From: an uncultured Clostridia bacterium
Lineage (GTDB): Bacteria > Bacillota > Clostridia > UMGS1810
Assembly: GCA_934481345.1 (NCBI GenBank)
Contig: CAKSPF010000004.1
Location: forward strand, 124,001 to 188,000
Reading direction: 5' to 3'
DNA: 64,000 nt
Of this stretch, positions 51,233-60,638 are shown in pieces. The position numbers and the translations under genes are program-made. The notes below the pieces were generated by a model. It was given only the letters and a program-made list of their open reading frames with translations. It was not told the DNA's origin and made no database searches. Every line of letters begins with the position of its first letter. Positions within the stretch are counted from its first letter, which is position 1.

Positions 51233-52235
51233 AAAATCCGGTTAAAATTTTACTTATCACAGGTTCGATAACCTGTGCCATTCTGTAAAATCCCAAGTCA
51301 TTCGGGTGTGTGCAGTCAACTGTGCAAAAATGCCTGTCTTTTTTTCCGAAAAACGTTTCTCCGTCCAGAAAATAAACATTTTTATCACCGCATTTAACAG
51401 CTTGTTCATAAGTATCTTTTATTATGGCTCTGCGCTCCGCCTTATCCTCCGCGTAGTCAAAATCCGGAGCGGACATCATGATTATGGGCAGATCGGGATT
51501 CTTTTTTCTGATTAATTCATAAAACGGTCTGTGAGTTTCTCTCAGATGCTGCGCCGACGGTGCATTGTGGTCATAATCCATTACAAAGATACTCATGTCA
51601 ATGCCGCTTATGTATTCCGCCATTATAAGCTCTCCCCTTGCGCTGCCCGAAAAACCGAAATTATAATAATCAACGTCAAGATGATTTGAAATAATTGCGT
51701 TGTATGCATTCGTAACTCTGCAGCAGCAGCCGCCTTCGGTAATTGAAGAACCGTAGTACAAAATCGGTTTTTGATATTTATACGGCGTAGGCGCTTCCAC
51801 GACAGCGCCGTCATTTACAAGCACCTCAAGGTTTACAACGTGCTCATTCCGCGGAAGAAAAATCATTATATCCTCTATTGAAGAATCTTTCTTGAATGTT
51901 TTTTCAAAAGCAGTTGTGCTGTAATTCGGCGGATTTACATGGCCTGCATAGCGTCCGTTCTGCCTGCTGCCTATAATTACTTCTGCCGACTGTGCTGCAA
52001 ATGCCGACATACCCATATCCGGAGTAAGCTTTTCCAGCTCCATTTTCACCGTAAATTCCGTTGAATCGGTTCTGAAGCCTACCCTTGCCCCCGCACACCG
52101 CCTGCCAAGGTCCGGATACTCCCCTTTAAGAGCATTTCTTAAATCTTCGGGAAGTCTTATAAATTTCTTTGTTTTTTCAAAATAAGGAACTCCAAATACC
52201 TTCAGCGGTTCGTCATCAAAATAATATTTTTTCAT
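51231..52235 (-). CDS. SGNH hydrolase-type esterase
   Basis: A 334-residue cytoplasmic esterase (no signal peptide) with an N-terminal beta-sandwich (about 1-150) and a C-terminal SGNH domain: YGSSITEGG (Ser near residue 165), GFSGSARGE, DYDHNAPS, and the Asp/His of VDCTHPNDLG. This two-domain form resembles the PF14606/PF14607 hydrolases acting on carbohydrate esters. It lies 18 bases after the histidinol phosphatase gene and is probably transcribed with the his operon, although no link to histidine synthesis is known. Confidence 0.83.
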   Translation of the reverse strand: MKKYYFDDEPLKVFGVPYFEKTKKFIRLPEDLRNALKGEYPDLGRRCAGARVGFRTDSTEFTVKMELEKLTPDMGMSAFAAQSAEVIIGSRQNGRYAGHVNPPNYSTTAFEKTFKKDSSIEDIMIFLPRNEHVVNLEVLVNDGAVVEAPTPYKYQKPILYYGSSITEGGCCCRVTNAYNAIISNHLDVDYYNFGFSGSARGELIMAEYISGIDMSIFVMDYDHNAPSAQHLRETHRPFYELIRKKNPDLPIIMMSAPDFDYAEDKAERRAIIKDTYEQAVKCGDKNVYFLDGETFFGKKDRHFCTVDCTHPNDLGFYRMAQVIEPVISKILTGF

Positions 52236-52253
52236 TGTACCACTCCTTTTAAA

Positions 52254-53063
52254 TTATATACCAACCTCTGTAAATTCACCATTTCTTAAAACAACTACAC
52301 TTTTAAATCCGTTTTGTTTTAAACGGTTTGTGCACTCATCAAATCCGAAACACAGATTTTTGCAGTCATGGCTGTCACTCGAAAGAATGATTTTCATTCC
52401 AAACTCCTTTGCTCCGGCAAGAATAAAATCGGCAGGATATGCGTCCGTTCTGCAGCCCCTTGATACCGCACCGGTGTTCATCTCAAGTATTCCGCATTTT
52501 TCTGCTGCTGCTTTGAGCGCCTCCAACGCCGCGTTTTTATACTCCTTTGAGTTTTCATCAAAATATCTGTTTTTGTCATTGAATTTGCACACAAGGTCAA
52601 AGTGACCTATAATGTCGGCATGAGTCTTTTGCGGAATCTGCGCCGCCGTTTCAAAATAACTGCGGATATACTTCAAAAAGCTTCCGCCAAAGTGCTCTTT
52701 TACGGCATTTTCTGTAATTTCCGCGCTCTCATCCACAGGAATATACACACCGTCTTTTTTTATATAATGCGCCGAACCTATCACATAGTCATACTCTGCG
52801 TCTTTTTCACAGTATAAATCTCTTTCGATTCCGAGATAAATATCTATTTTGCCTTTGTATTTCTGTTTTGCATTTTGTACCTTTCGTATATATTCCGACG
52901 TTTTCCGCCGGCTCATGCAGTAAGAGGTATCAAAAGCGGTATATTCGTGTGACGAAAAGCCGACCGACTCCATATTTTTATCAAGTGCCGCCTTTACGGT
53001 TTCATCAACCGTGGATTTACCGTCACAGTAAACCGTATGAACATGCAAATCGGATAAAATCAT
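52254..53063 (-). CDS. hisK: Histidinol-phosphatase, PHP family
   Basis: Dephosphorylates histidinol phosphate, the step otherwise done by a HAD enzyme or the HisB N-terminal domain. The 269-residue protein opens with the PHP metal motif SDLHVHTVYCDG, continues with GFSSHEYTA, and has later His/Asp ligands in YVIGSAHYI, DIIGHFDLV and LSSDSHD. HisB here lacks the phosphatase domain, so this gene fills that gap. GGAGG precedes the ATG. Confidence 0.92.
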   Translation of the reverse strand: MILSDLHVHTVYCDGKSTVDETVKAALDKNMESVGFSSHEYTAFDTSYCMSRRKTSEYIRKVQNAKQKYKGKIDIYLGIERDLYCEKDAEYDYVIGSAHYIKKDGVYIPVDESAEITENAVKEHFGGSFLKYIRSYFETAAQIPQKTHADIIGHFDLVCKFNDKNRYFDENSKEYKNAALEALKAAAEKCGILEMNTGAVSRGCRTDAYPADFILAGAKEFGMKIILSSDSHDCKNLCFGFDECTNRLKQNGFKSVVVLRNGEFTEVGI

Positions 53064-53080
53064 ATTTCCCTCCGCAATGA

Positions 53081-53728
53081 CTATTTTGTCATTTTTTCCT
53101 GCTTTACCTTGTGCTCTATAATATCTCTTGACGCGAGCTCGTTTATTATATCGTCAACCTCTATTCCGGCTTCAACCATGAGCACAAGCGTATGATACAC
53201 AAGGTCGGATATTTCATAGACGGTTTCGGCTTTGTCCTTATCCTTTGCCGCAATTATTACCTCCGTACACTCCTCGCCGACCTTTTTAAGTATCTTGTCC
53301 AGTCCCTTTTGGAACAAATAAGTAGTATAAGAATTTTCCGGCATAAGCTCTTTTCGCTTTTTGAGCTTTTCCATTAGGCAGCTTACCGAAAACGGAGCCT
53401 TTTCCTCACCGTACACCAAATCGTTAAAGCAGGAATCCGTACCCTTGTGGCATGCCGGCCCGTCCTTTACCACGTTTACGGTAAGAGCGTCCCTGTCACA
53501 GTCCGCAGTTATGCTGACTATGTGCTGATAATTGCCCGAAGTTTCGCCCTTTCTCCAAAGTTCCTGCCTTGAACGCGACCAAAAACAGGTTTTGCCCTCT
53601 TTTATGCTGATTTCAAGGCTTTCCTTATTCATATATGCAAGCGTTAAAACTTTTTTTGTGTTATTATCCACAACTATTGCCGGTATAAGTCCCTTTTCAT
53701 CAAATTTCAGTTCATTTATGTTTATCAT
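53081..53728 (-). CDS. hisI: Bifunctional phosphoribosyl-AMP cyclohydrolase/phosphoribosyl-ATP pyrophosphohydrolase
   Basis: Fusion enzyme (HisIE) of 215 residues. The N-terminal PRA-CH part (about 1-105) has LAYMNKESLEISIKEGK, FWSRSRQELWRKGETSGN and the zinc/catalytic ADCDRDALTV...GPACHKGTDSCF. The C-terminal PRA-PH part has KVGEECTEVIIAAKDKD and YEISDLVYHTLVLM. Catalyses steps 2 and 3 of histidine synthesis. Confidence 0.97.
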   Translation of the reverse strand: MININELKFDEKGLIPAIVVDNNTKKVLTLAYMNKESLEISIKEGKTCFWSRSRQELWRKGETSGNYQHIVSITADCDRDALTVNVVKDGPACHKGTDSCFNDLVYGEEKAPFSVSCLMEKLKKRKELMPENSYTTYLFQKGLDKILKKVGEECTEVIIAAKDKDKAETVYEISDLVYHTLVLMVEAGIEVDDIINELASRDIIEHKVKQEKMTK

Positions 53729-53747
53729 TTCAAATTCTCCCGTAATT

Positions 53748-54506
53748 TTAAATTCTGACGTTTATATCATTGTCTTTCAGCTTTTGTTTCAAATCGCTTA
53801 TACCGACCTCGCCGAAGTGAAATATCGACGCCGCAAGTCCTGCGTCAATCTGCGGTATTTCTTTGAAAAGCTTTACAAAGTCATCAATCGAGCCTGCTCC
53901 GCCCGACGCTATTACCGGAACGGAAACTGCCGAATTCACCGCGCGAAGCATTTCTATGTCAAAGCCTTTTTTCACACCGTCGGTATCTATACTGTTTACC
54001 ACGATTTCGCCCGCGCCGTCCGCCTCGGCTTTCTTTATCCATTCTATCGCGTCAATGCCGGTGTTTTCTCTGCCGCCTTTAGCAAATATTTTAAATCTGC
54101 CGCCCACTCTCTTTACATCCGCAGACAGTACCACACACTGATTTCCGTACCGCTTTGCCGCCTCGCCGATAAGTGCGGGATTTCTTATTGCACCCGAATT
54201 TACCGATACCTTGTCCGCTCCGCATTTCAAAACCCTGTCAAAGTCATCCAGTGTATTTATGCCGCCTCCGACCGTAAGCGGAATGAATATGGTTTTGGCA
54301 ACCTCGGTAAGAATATCCGTAAAAAGCCCCCTGTTTTCGGCAGACGCCGTTATGTCGTAAAACACAAGCTCGTCCGCACCGCTTTCACTGTAAAATCTGC
54401 CAAGCTCAACAGGTGATGAAACATCGCTCAGACCTTTAAAGTTCACACCCTTTACAACCCGTCCGTCCTTGACGTCAAGGCATGGAATAATTCTTTTTGT
54501 AATCAT
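53748..54506 (-). CDS. hisF: Imidazole glycerol phosphate synthase, cyclase subunit
   Basis: A 252-residue beta-alpha barrel that works with HisH. It shows IPCLDVKDGRVVKGVNF with the catalytic first Asp, FIPLTVGGGINTLDDF, and VPVIASGGAGSIDDF at the phosphate sites. The ATG overlaps the hisA stop by four bases (ATGA). Confidence 0.97.
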   Translation of the reverse strand: MITKRIIPCLDVKDGRVVKGVNFKGLSDVSSPVELGRFYSESGADELVFYDITASAENRGLFTDILTEVAKTIFIPLTVGGGINTLDDFDRVLKCGADKVSVNSGAIRNPALIGEAAKRYGNQCVVLSADVKRVGGRFKIFAKGGRENTGIDAIEWIKKAEADGAGEIVVNSIDTDGVKKGFDIEMLRAVNSAVSVPVIASGGAGSIDDFVKLFKEIPQIDAGLAASIFHFGEVGISDLKQKLKDNDINVRI

Positions 54507-55216
54507 CGTGCCACCTCAATTGCCTCTTTAAGATTTATTGTGCCTTCATAAAGCGATCTGCCGAGAATTGCACCGTACAAATTCATTGCGGCAAGCTCCC
54601 TGACATCATCTATGCTTGTAATGCCGCCCGACGCTACAATATTCATACTGTATTTTGACGAAAGGTTCCTGTACAGTTCCGTATTTGTTCCGCTCATTGC
54701 GCCGTCTTTGGAAATGTCTGTGCAGATTACCGTTTTTGCACCGTCTGTTTGCAGGCGGCTGAATATTCCGTCACAGGTAATGTCCGTAACCTCCGTCCAG
54801 CCGTCGGACGCCGCATATCCGTCTTTAATGTCCACCCCGATTGCAATTTTATCCTTGTAGCGGCTTATCATCTCAGCGGTAAACTTTGGATTATTCAGCG
54901 CCGCAGTGCCAAGTATGACGCGGAATACACCTGCTTCAATATATTTTTCTATCACTTCTTCGCTTCGTATTCCGCCTCCGATTTCTATTTTAAGCTCTGT
55001 ATTTCCGGCAATTTCTTTTACAACCTCGAAATTAGGTGTTTTACCGTTTTTTGCACCGTCCAGGTCTACGAGGTGCAGATACTCCGCTCCGCTGTCCTCA
55101 AATTTTTTTGCAACCTCGCACGGGTTTTCGGCATAAACCGTTTTTTTGCCGTAATCGCCCTTTAAAAGCCTTACGGCATTGCCGTCTATTATATCTATCG
55201 CAGGAAAAATTATCAT
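54503..55216 (-). CDS. hisA: ProFAR isomerase
   Basis: A 237-residue beta-alpha barrel isomerase, paralogous to HisF. FPAIDIIDGNAVRLLKGDYG holds the catalytic Asp, with EIGGGIRSEEVIEKYI, then CTDISKDGAMSG and IVASGGITSIDDV. Coupled to hisF by a four-base overlap. Confidence 0.97.
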   Translation of the reverse strand: MIIFPAIDIIDGNAVRLLKGDYGKKTVYAENPCEVAKKFEDSGAEYLHLVDLDGAKNGKTPNFEVVKEIAGNTELKIEIGGGIRSEEVIEKYIEAGVFRVILGTAALNNPKFTAEMISRYKDKIAIGVDIKDGYAASDGWTEVTDITCDGIFSRLQTDGAKTVICTDISKDGAMSGTNTELYRNLSSKYSMNIVASGGITSIDDVRELAAMNLYGAILGRSLYEGTINLKEAIEVAR

Positions 55217-55230
55217 GTATAAAGCACTCC

Positions 55231-55848
55231 TTACAGCTCTGTAAAAGCTTTTAAAATTTTAAGACCGGTCTTTCCGCTCTTTTCGGGGTGAAACTGCGTT
55301 CCGTATACATTCCCGTTCTGTACTGCCGCCGTAAGCTCTCTGCCGTATTCTGCGGTTGCGGCAACGGAATTTTCACAGTTCTTGCCGTAAAACGAATGAA
55401 CAAAATACACATGCTCGCCCTCGTCAAGATATTTAAAAATCGGGCTTTTTTCCCTGTTTTTGGGAAAATGCAGTGCATTCCAGCCGATATGCGGAATTTT
55501 AAGCTCCGACGGTATATCATCCTTCATCGGCGCAATCTCTCCGCTTATAAGCCTGAGTCCCTCATGCTCGCCGTACTCATAGCTTTTGTCAAACAAAAGC
55601 TGCATTCCCAGGCATATGCCCAGAAGCGGCTTGCCGCTGTTTGCTTCATTTATTATCACGTCAAAAAGCCCGCTTTTTTTCAGTTTTTCTGCCGCGTCGC
55701 CGAAAGCTCCCACTCCGGGCAGAACTATTTTTTCTGCCGATACAAGCTCCTCCGGCTTATCCGTAAGCTTTACATCGGCTCCCAGATAATTAAACGAGCT
55801 GTAAAGCGAAAATATATTACCCACTCCGTAATCCGCTATAGCAATCAT
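55231..55848 (-). CDS. hisH: Imidazole glycerol phosphate synthase, glutaminase subunit
   Basis: Class I glutamine amidotransferase of 205 residues supplying ammonia to HisF. Nucleophile Cys in LLGICLGMQLLFD, His/Glu of the triad in GTQFHPEKSG, and the N-terminal YGVGNIFSLYSSFNYLG. It begins immediately after the hisB stop with no gap. Confidence 0.97.
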   Translation of the reverse strand: MIAIADYGVGNIFSLYSSFNYLGADVKLTDKPEELVSAEKIVLPGVGAFGDAAEKLKKSGLFDVIINEANSGKPLLGICLGMQLLFDKSYEYGEHEGLRLISGEIAPMKDDIPSELKIPHIGWNALHFPKNREKSPIFKYLDEGEHVYFVHSFYGKNCENSVAATAEYGRELTAAVQNGNVYGTQFHPEKSGKTGLKILKAFTEL

Positions 55849-56436
55849 TTAAAGCACACCCTTCGTAGACGGAATTTCATCCTTGTATTCTTCAATTATC
55901 TTTGACGCACCGCCCAGGGTTCTGCCGAGAGCCTTAAAAATTGCTTCTGCTATGTGATGCGAATTTTTGCCCGAAAGTTTTTTGATGTGCAGCGTTATTG
56001 CAGCGTTCCTTACAAATGCAAGCAAAAATTCCTCGCAAAGCTCAGTGTCAAAATCACCTACTTTTGCAGTCGGAAATTCAGCATCAAATTCAAGGTGCGC
56101 CCTGCCGGAAACATCAGCGGCGCACAGTACAAGAGCCTCGTCCATAGGCAGGATTATATGTGAATATCTTTGTATTCCGCGCATATCGCCGATTGCACGG
56201 TTAAATGCCATGCCAAGACATATTCCTATATCCTCTGCCGTATGATGATAGTCCACATAGGTATCTCCCGTGCATTTTACTTTAAGGTCAAATCTTGCAT
56301 GCTTTGCAAACAGCGTAAGCATATGATCCAAAAATCCGCATCCGGTATCAACGTCGCTTTTGCCGCTGCCGTCAATATTAAATGTCATTTCAATGTCCGT
56401 TTCGTTTGTCTTTCTCTTTATGCCGGTTTCTCTCAT
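55849..56436 (-). CDS. hisB: Imidazoleglycerol-phosphate dehydratase
   Basis: Monofunctional 195-residue dehydratase. Metal-binding motifs are CGFLDHMLTLFAKHARFD, DYHHTAEDIGICLG and ITLHIKKLSGKNSHHIAEA. No N-terminal HAD phosphatase is fused. Its start overlaps the hisC stop (ATGA). Confidence 0.97.
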   Translation of the reverse strand: MRETGIKRKTNETDIEMTFNIDGSGKSDVDTGCGFLDHMLTLFAKHARFDLKVKCTGDTYVDYHHTAEDIGICLGMAFNRAIGDMRGIQRYSHIILPMDEALVLCAADVSGRAHLEFDAEFPTAKVGDFDTELCEEFLLAFVRNAAITLHIKKLSGKNSHHIAEAIFKALGRTLGGASKIIEEYKDEIPSTKGVL

Positions 56437-57509
56437 ACATTTCTTCCTTTCTCATCAAGAATTTTTTCGGTTGCGGCAAGAAGCTCATTTACTTCTTCTG
56501 CCGTGCCCACGGTTATTCTGTTATAATTGCATATTTTTTTATCCGAAAAATGCCGTACAAGTATTCCCCGCTCTTTAAGATTTTGATAATACTCCTCACC
56601 TGATATTTTATCACTTTCGGCAAATACAAAATTTGCCTTTGAATCCGTGACGGCAAAACCGAGATTTTTTAATCCGTCAGACAAAAGCCTGCGGTTTGAG
56701 ATAATACTTGCGCGTGTTTTTTCAAAGTATTCTCTGTCCGCAACCGCCTGCTCGCCGGCAATCATTGTGAGCCTGTTGACATTATACGGATTTGTGGAAA
56801 ATTTGATTTTTTCAAGGTCTTTTATAAGCTCCCCGTTTCCTATAGCAAAACCAAGCCTTGCTCCTGCAAGGGAACGTGATTTTGAAAACGTCTGCACTAC
56901 CAAGAGATTGTCATACTTTTCGGTAAGCCCGACAGCGCTTTGTGCGCCGAAATCCACGTACGCCTCATCTATTACAACTATGTATTCACGGTTTGAAGCA
57001 ACGATTTTTTCTATATCGTTAAGTCCCAATGCAAGTCCCGTGGGCGCATTCGGATTTGCAATAACCACATTTCTGCCGATATTTTCGTAGTCATGCACAT
57101 CTATTGAAAAATCCTGCAAAAGAGGAATTTTTTTATAATCAAGATTGTATAGCTGTGCAAATACTTCATAAAATCCGTAGCTTATATCGGGAAACGCTAC
57201 CTTTTTTTCTTCATCACAAAACGCCATAAAAAAGAAATTGAGTGTTTCGTCCGAGCCGTTGCTTACAAAGACATTTTCCGCACAGGTATTGTAATATTCC
57301 GCAATACGCTTTTTGAGTTCTTTTGCCTCCGGATCGCTGTACAGCCTTAAATCATTTACTTCATCCTCATTTATTGCTTTCGTTACCATAGGTGACGGCG
57401 GATACGGCGATTCATTTGTATTGAGCTTTATATATTTTTTGTCCTGAGGCTGTTCTCCCGGAACATATTCCTCCAGACGGTCAAATCTTTTGCTTATGAA
57501 TTTACTCAT
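56433..57509 (-). CDS. hisC: Histidinol-phosphate aminotransferase
   Basis: PLP-dependent class I/II aminotransferase of 358 residues. LNTNESPYPPSP is the substrate-binding start, NPNAPTG a cofactor contact, IDEAYVDFG has the PLP Asp/Tyr, and VVQTFSKSRSLAGARLGFAIG the Schiff-base Lys. Four-base overlaps with hisD and hisB. Confidence 0.96.
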   Translation of the reverse strand: MSKFISKRFDRLEEYVPGEQPQDKKYIKLNTNESPYPPSPMVTKAINEDEVNDLRLYSDPEAKELKKRIAEYYNTCAENVFVSNGSDETLNFFFMAFCDEEKKVAFPDISYGFYEVFAQLYNLDYKKIPLLQDFSIDVHDYENIGRNVVIANPNAPTGLALGLNDIEKIVASNREYIVVIDEAYVDFGAQSAVGLTEKYDNLLVVQTFSKSRSLAGARLGFAIGNGELIKDLEKIKFSTNPYNVNRLTMIAGEQAVADREYFEKTRASIISNRRLLSDGLKNLGFAVTDSKANFVFAESDKISGEEYYQNLKERGILVRHFSDKKICNYNRITVGTAEEVNELLAATEKILDEKGRNV

Positions 57510-58786
57510 TTTATCTCCTCAAATCTTACAAGTGCACTCTTTGCATGAGCGGTAAGTCCTTCTTTTTCGGCAAAATATGCCACGGAGTCCTTCACCTTTT
57601 TAAGCGCTTCGGCAGTGTAATATGAATACTGCGTTTTCTTGACGAAATCATCAACGGAAAGCGGACTGGAAAATCTCGCCGTTCCGCTTGTCGGCAAAGT
57701 GTGATTCGGACCTGCAAAGTAATCTCCCAAAGCTTCGGGACAATATTTCCCCATAAATATCGAGCCTGCGTTCTTTACCGCGTCAAGATAGTCAAAAGGA
57801 TTATCCATGCAAAGCTCCAGGTGCTCCGGAGCAATTCGGTTTGCAATCTCTATTGCATTCTCTATGCTGTCGGTTATAATTATTTTACCGTTATTATCTA
57901 TAGAAGCTCTTGCTATTTCTTCTCTTTCCAAAAGCGGCAGCTGCCGTTCTATTTCTTTTTGAACCTTTGACGCAAGCTCCTCATCCGTACATACCAAAAC
58001 TGCGCTTGCCAGCTTGTCATGCTCCGCCTGTGAGAGTAAATCCGCCGATACAAACATCGGGTCTGCCGTGCTGTCTGCAACAACCAGGATTTCACTCGGA
58101 CCGGCTATCATATCAATGGAAACTTTTCCGAACACCTGTTTTTTTGCCTCTGCCACGAAAGCGTTTCCGGGGCCTACTATTTTGTCAACCTTAGGTATCG
58201 TCTGCGTACCGTATGCAAGAGCCGCTATAGCCTGAGCGCCGCCGACCTTGTATATTTTATCCACGCCTGCGATTTTTGCTGCGGCAAGAATAACAGGATT
58301 AACCATGCCGTCGCTTCCCGGAGGCGTCACCATGACAATCTCGCTGCAGCCTGCGATTTTCGCCGGGATACTGTCCATCAATACGGTAGACGGATATGCC
58401 GCTGTGCCGCCCGGAACGTAAAGTCCGACCTTTTCTATGGGTATAACCTTCTGACCGGTAACAACTCCGCTTTTTTCACTTATAATAAAGCTGCTGCGAA
58501 CCTGCCTCTTATGAAAATCGGTTATGTTCTGCGCTGCCTCTTTGAGTATTTTCAAAAACTCCTCCGGCACGCTCTTAAATGCGTCGTCAATTTCCGCTTC
58601 GGTAACTTCAAGGGTTTCAAGCTCTGCCTTGTCAAATTTTCTGCAATATTCCAGGACAGCTTTATCACCGTTTTTTTTCACATCTTCGATAATATCGGAA
58701 ACGGTTTTTTCAACGTTGCTGCTCATCTGCACTCTTGCAAAGATTTCTGTATCGTCAATTTCACCGTATTTATATATTTTAATCAT
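57506..58786 (-). CDS. hisD: Histidinol dehydrogenase
   Basis: Zinc- and NAD-dependent four-electron oxidation of histidinol to histidine. The 426-residue protein has VGLYVPGGTAAYPSTVLM, KIVGPGNAFVAEAKK, DMIAGPSEILVVAD, LLSQAEHD (zinc ligands) and LPTSGTARFSSPLSV. Confidence 0.97.
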   Translation of the reverse strand: MIKIYKYGEIDDTEIFARVQMSSNVEKTVSDIIEDVKKNGDKAVLEYCRKFDKAELETLEVTEAEIDDAFKSVPEEFLKILKEAAQNITDFHKRQVRSSFIISEKSGVVTGQKVIPIEKVGLYVPGGTAAYPSTVLMDSIPAKIAGCSEIVMVTPPGSDGMVNPVILAAAKIAGVDKIYKVGGAQAIAALAYGTQTIPKVDKIVGPGNAFVAEAKKQVFGKVSIDMIAGPSEILVVADSTADPMFVSADLLSQAEHDKLASAVLVCTDEELASKVQKEIERQLPLLEREEIARASIDNNGKIIITDSIENAIEIANRIAPEHLELCMDNPFDYLDAVKNAGSIFMGKYCPEALGDYFAGPNHTLPTSGTARFSSPLSVDDFVKKTQYSYYTAEALKKVKDSVAYFAEKEGLTAHAKSALVRFEEIK

Positions 58787-58808
58787 AAGTAATTCCTTTC
58801 CGTCCGTT

Positions 58809-59426
58809 TTACAAATTTTCGGCTATTGCATTTTTTATCCGTTCTATCTGCTCTGCTTTAAACTTATAGCTTGCTTTGTTTGCGATAAGCCTTGCACTTA
58901 TGTTTACAATGGTTTCAAGCGGAGCAAGGTTGTTTTCCCTGAGCGTGGAGCCTGTTTCCACAATATCCACTATAACGTCAGAAAGACCGAGTATCGGCGC
59001 AAGCTCTATAGAACCGTTAAGCTTTATTATATCTATATCTCTGCTTTTTTTAGAATAATAATCTGTTGCGATATTTACAAATTTTGTTGCCACCCTCAGG
59101 GTTTTCTCCGTATCATCGCAAAAATCCTTATAACCGGCAACCGCCATGCGGCATTTGCCCAGATTCAAATCCAAAAGCTCGTAAACATCGGGAGAGTATT
59201 CAAGCAGAATATCCTTGCCCGCTACTCCCAAATCCGCCGCTCCGCGCTCTACATATATCGCCACATCCGACGGCTTTACCCAAAAGTACCGTATGCCTTT
59301 TTCCGCATTTTCAAAAGTAAGCTTTCGGCTGTTTTCCTTAATGGAACTGCAATCATAACCGGATTTCTCAAACAAATCATACACTTTTTCTCCGAGTCTG
59401 CCTTTCGGAAGCGCCACATTAATCAT
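58809..59426 (-). CDS. hisG: ATP phosphoribosyltransferase, short form
   Basis: First enzyme of the pathway, 205 residues: the short catalytic form that lacks the C-terminal regulatory domain and requires HisZ, encoded just upstream. INVALPKGRLGEKVYDL at the N-terminus, VGKDILLEY, and the PRPP loop DVIVDIVETGSTLREN. The ATG at 59426 overlaps the hisZ stop by eight bases; a TGG-preceded longer frame seven codons upstream is not used. Confidence 0.96.
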   Translation of the reverse strand: MINVALPKGRLGEKVYDLFEKSGYDCSSIKENSRKLTFENAEKGIRYFWVKPSDVAIYVERGAADLGVAGKDILLEYSPDVYELLDLNLGKCRMAVAGYKDFCDDTEKTLRVATKFVNIATDYYSKKSRDIDIIKLNGSIELAPILGLSDVIVDIVETGSTLRENNLAPLETIVNISARLIANKASYKFKAEQIERIKNAIAENL

Positions 59427-60528
59427 TGTTTTCAAGGATTTCCACACCCTTTCCGTTAAATTTCAAAAGCTGTCTGTATTTGATATCTTCGGCTTTTTTC
59501 AGTGCAAGTACGCTGCTGCCGTTGTCGGTGAGCAGCTTTATACTCTGCGAAAGCTTTGATACATCTGTGCCCTCGTCATATAAAAGCACAATGTCCACAT
59601 CATATTTTTTGTTTTGGCAGTTAAATCTTTCCAGAGTGTCGAGATACACCGCAAAGCCGACAGCGTCACAGCTTTTGCCCATACGCTCCATAAGGCTTCC
59701 GTACTGTCCGCCCGACAGCACGCTCTGAAATATCCCGTTTATATAGCCTTTGAATACCACTCCGCTGTAATAGTTCATATCGTTAATTATCGAAAAATCA
59801 AAGTTTACATTATCCAAAAGATTGTTGCCGTCCAAAAATCCGTTTATCTGTTCAAGCTCGCTTATAACTTTATCAAATCCGCTTCCTAAGTTTGAATTTT
59901 TAAGCTTTGAAACAATTTCGTTTCCGCTTCCGCACATTGAGGTTATAATAAGAAGCTTTTCGGGATTTACCGAGTATTCGTCGCACAGTGTCTTTATTTC
60001 ATGCATATTCTTCTCGCCTATGCATTTTAAAATTTTGTCTTTTTGACTTCCGGTTAAATTAAGCTCACCCATAACCCCGGATATAAGCCCCATATGAGAA
60101 ATATCAAGCACGAAATCATCGCTTATTTCCGCCAGGCTTTTTATTGCAAGCATGATAACCTCGCATATATTATAAGCGTCAATATCTCCTATACATTCAA
60201 GCCCGGTCTGCATTATTTCTTTAAACGAATGTGTCCCCTGCGACATGCGGTACACATTTTCGTTGTAATACACTTTGGTAAGCGAACCGCTCCGGGAATT
60301 TTTTATTATGGAAAGTGTGACATCGGGCTTCAGCGCCATTAATCTGCCGTTGGTGTCGTTAAAGGTTATGATTCCGTCGGATACCAAAAAATCCTTGTTT
60401 TTTGCATAAAAATCATATTCCTCAAATTTGCTCATTTTGTACTGTCTGTAGCCGTATTTACGGTAAAGTGAGCGCAGCTTGAAAATCGCTCTTTCATCAT
60501 TTTTTATCAATTCGTTATCAAATGTCAT
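59419..60528 (-). CDS. hisZ: ATP phosphoribosyltransferase regulatory subunit
   Basis: HisRS-like paralog that activates short-form HisG and mediates histidine feedback. The 369-residue protein has class II synthetase-type segments: GRLMALKPDVTLSIIKNS, YRMSQGTHSFKEIMQTGLECIG, and MNYYSGVVFKGYI, without a tRNA anticodon-binding domain. The ATG at 60528 follows GAGAGGG; the frame is open six codons further. First gene of the his operon. Confidence 0.93.
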   Translation of the reverse strand: MTFDNELIKNDERAIFKLRSLYRKYGYRQYKMSKFEEYDFYAKNKDFLVSDGIITFNDTNGRLMALKPDVTLSIIKNSRSGSLTKVYYNENVYRMSQGTHSFKEIMQTGLECIGDIDAYNICEVIMLAIKSLAEISDDFVLDISHMGLISGVMGELNLTGSQKDKILKCIGEKNMHEIKTLCDEYSVNPEKLLIITSMCGSGNEIVSKLKNSNLGSGFDKVISELEQINGFLDGNNLLDNVNFDFSIINDMNYYSGVVFKGYINGIFQSVLSGGQYGSLMERMGKSCDAVGFAVYLDTLERFNCQNKKYDVDIVLLYDEGTDVSKLSQSIKLLTDNGSSVLALKKAEDIKYRQLLKFNGKGVEILENND

Positions 60529-60565
60529 AAAAAATATCCCTCTCAATCCGCTTTATTACTTTACT

Positions 60566-60593
60566 ATTTTAACACACTAAAGCGTTTTGTCAA
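60566..60593 (-). promoter_or_regulatory. Promoter of the histidine operon
   Basis: Minus strand TTGACA (60593-60588), 16 bases, TAAAAT (60571-60566). The leader is only about 30 bases, with no room for a His T-box or leader peptide. Confidence 0.75.
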
Positions 60594-60638
60594 CCACCTT
60601 TGTTTTTTATTGTTAAAAATATCTAAAAACTTAACTTT

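Noticed and set aside
53532..54416. 294-residue open frame on the plus strand
   Set aside because: It lies opposite hisI and hisF, whose family motifs are unambiguous; composition and lack of a ribosome-binding site mark it as a shadow.
60529..60600. T-box or leader-peptide attenuator for the histidine operon
   Set aside because: The promoter leaves a leader of about 30 bases, with no specifier loop, no T-box sequence and no His-rich small frame.
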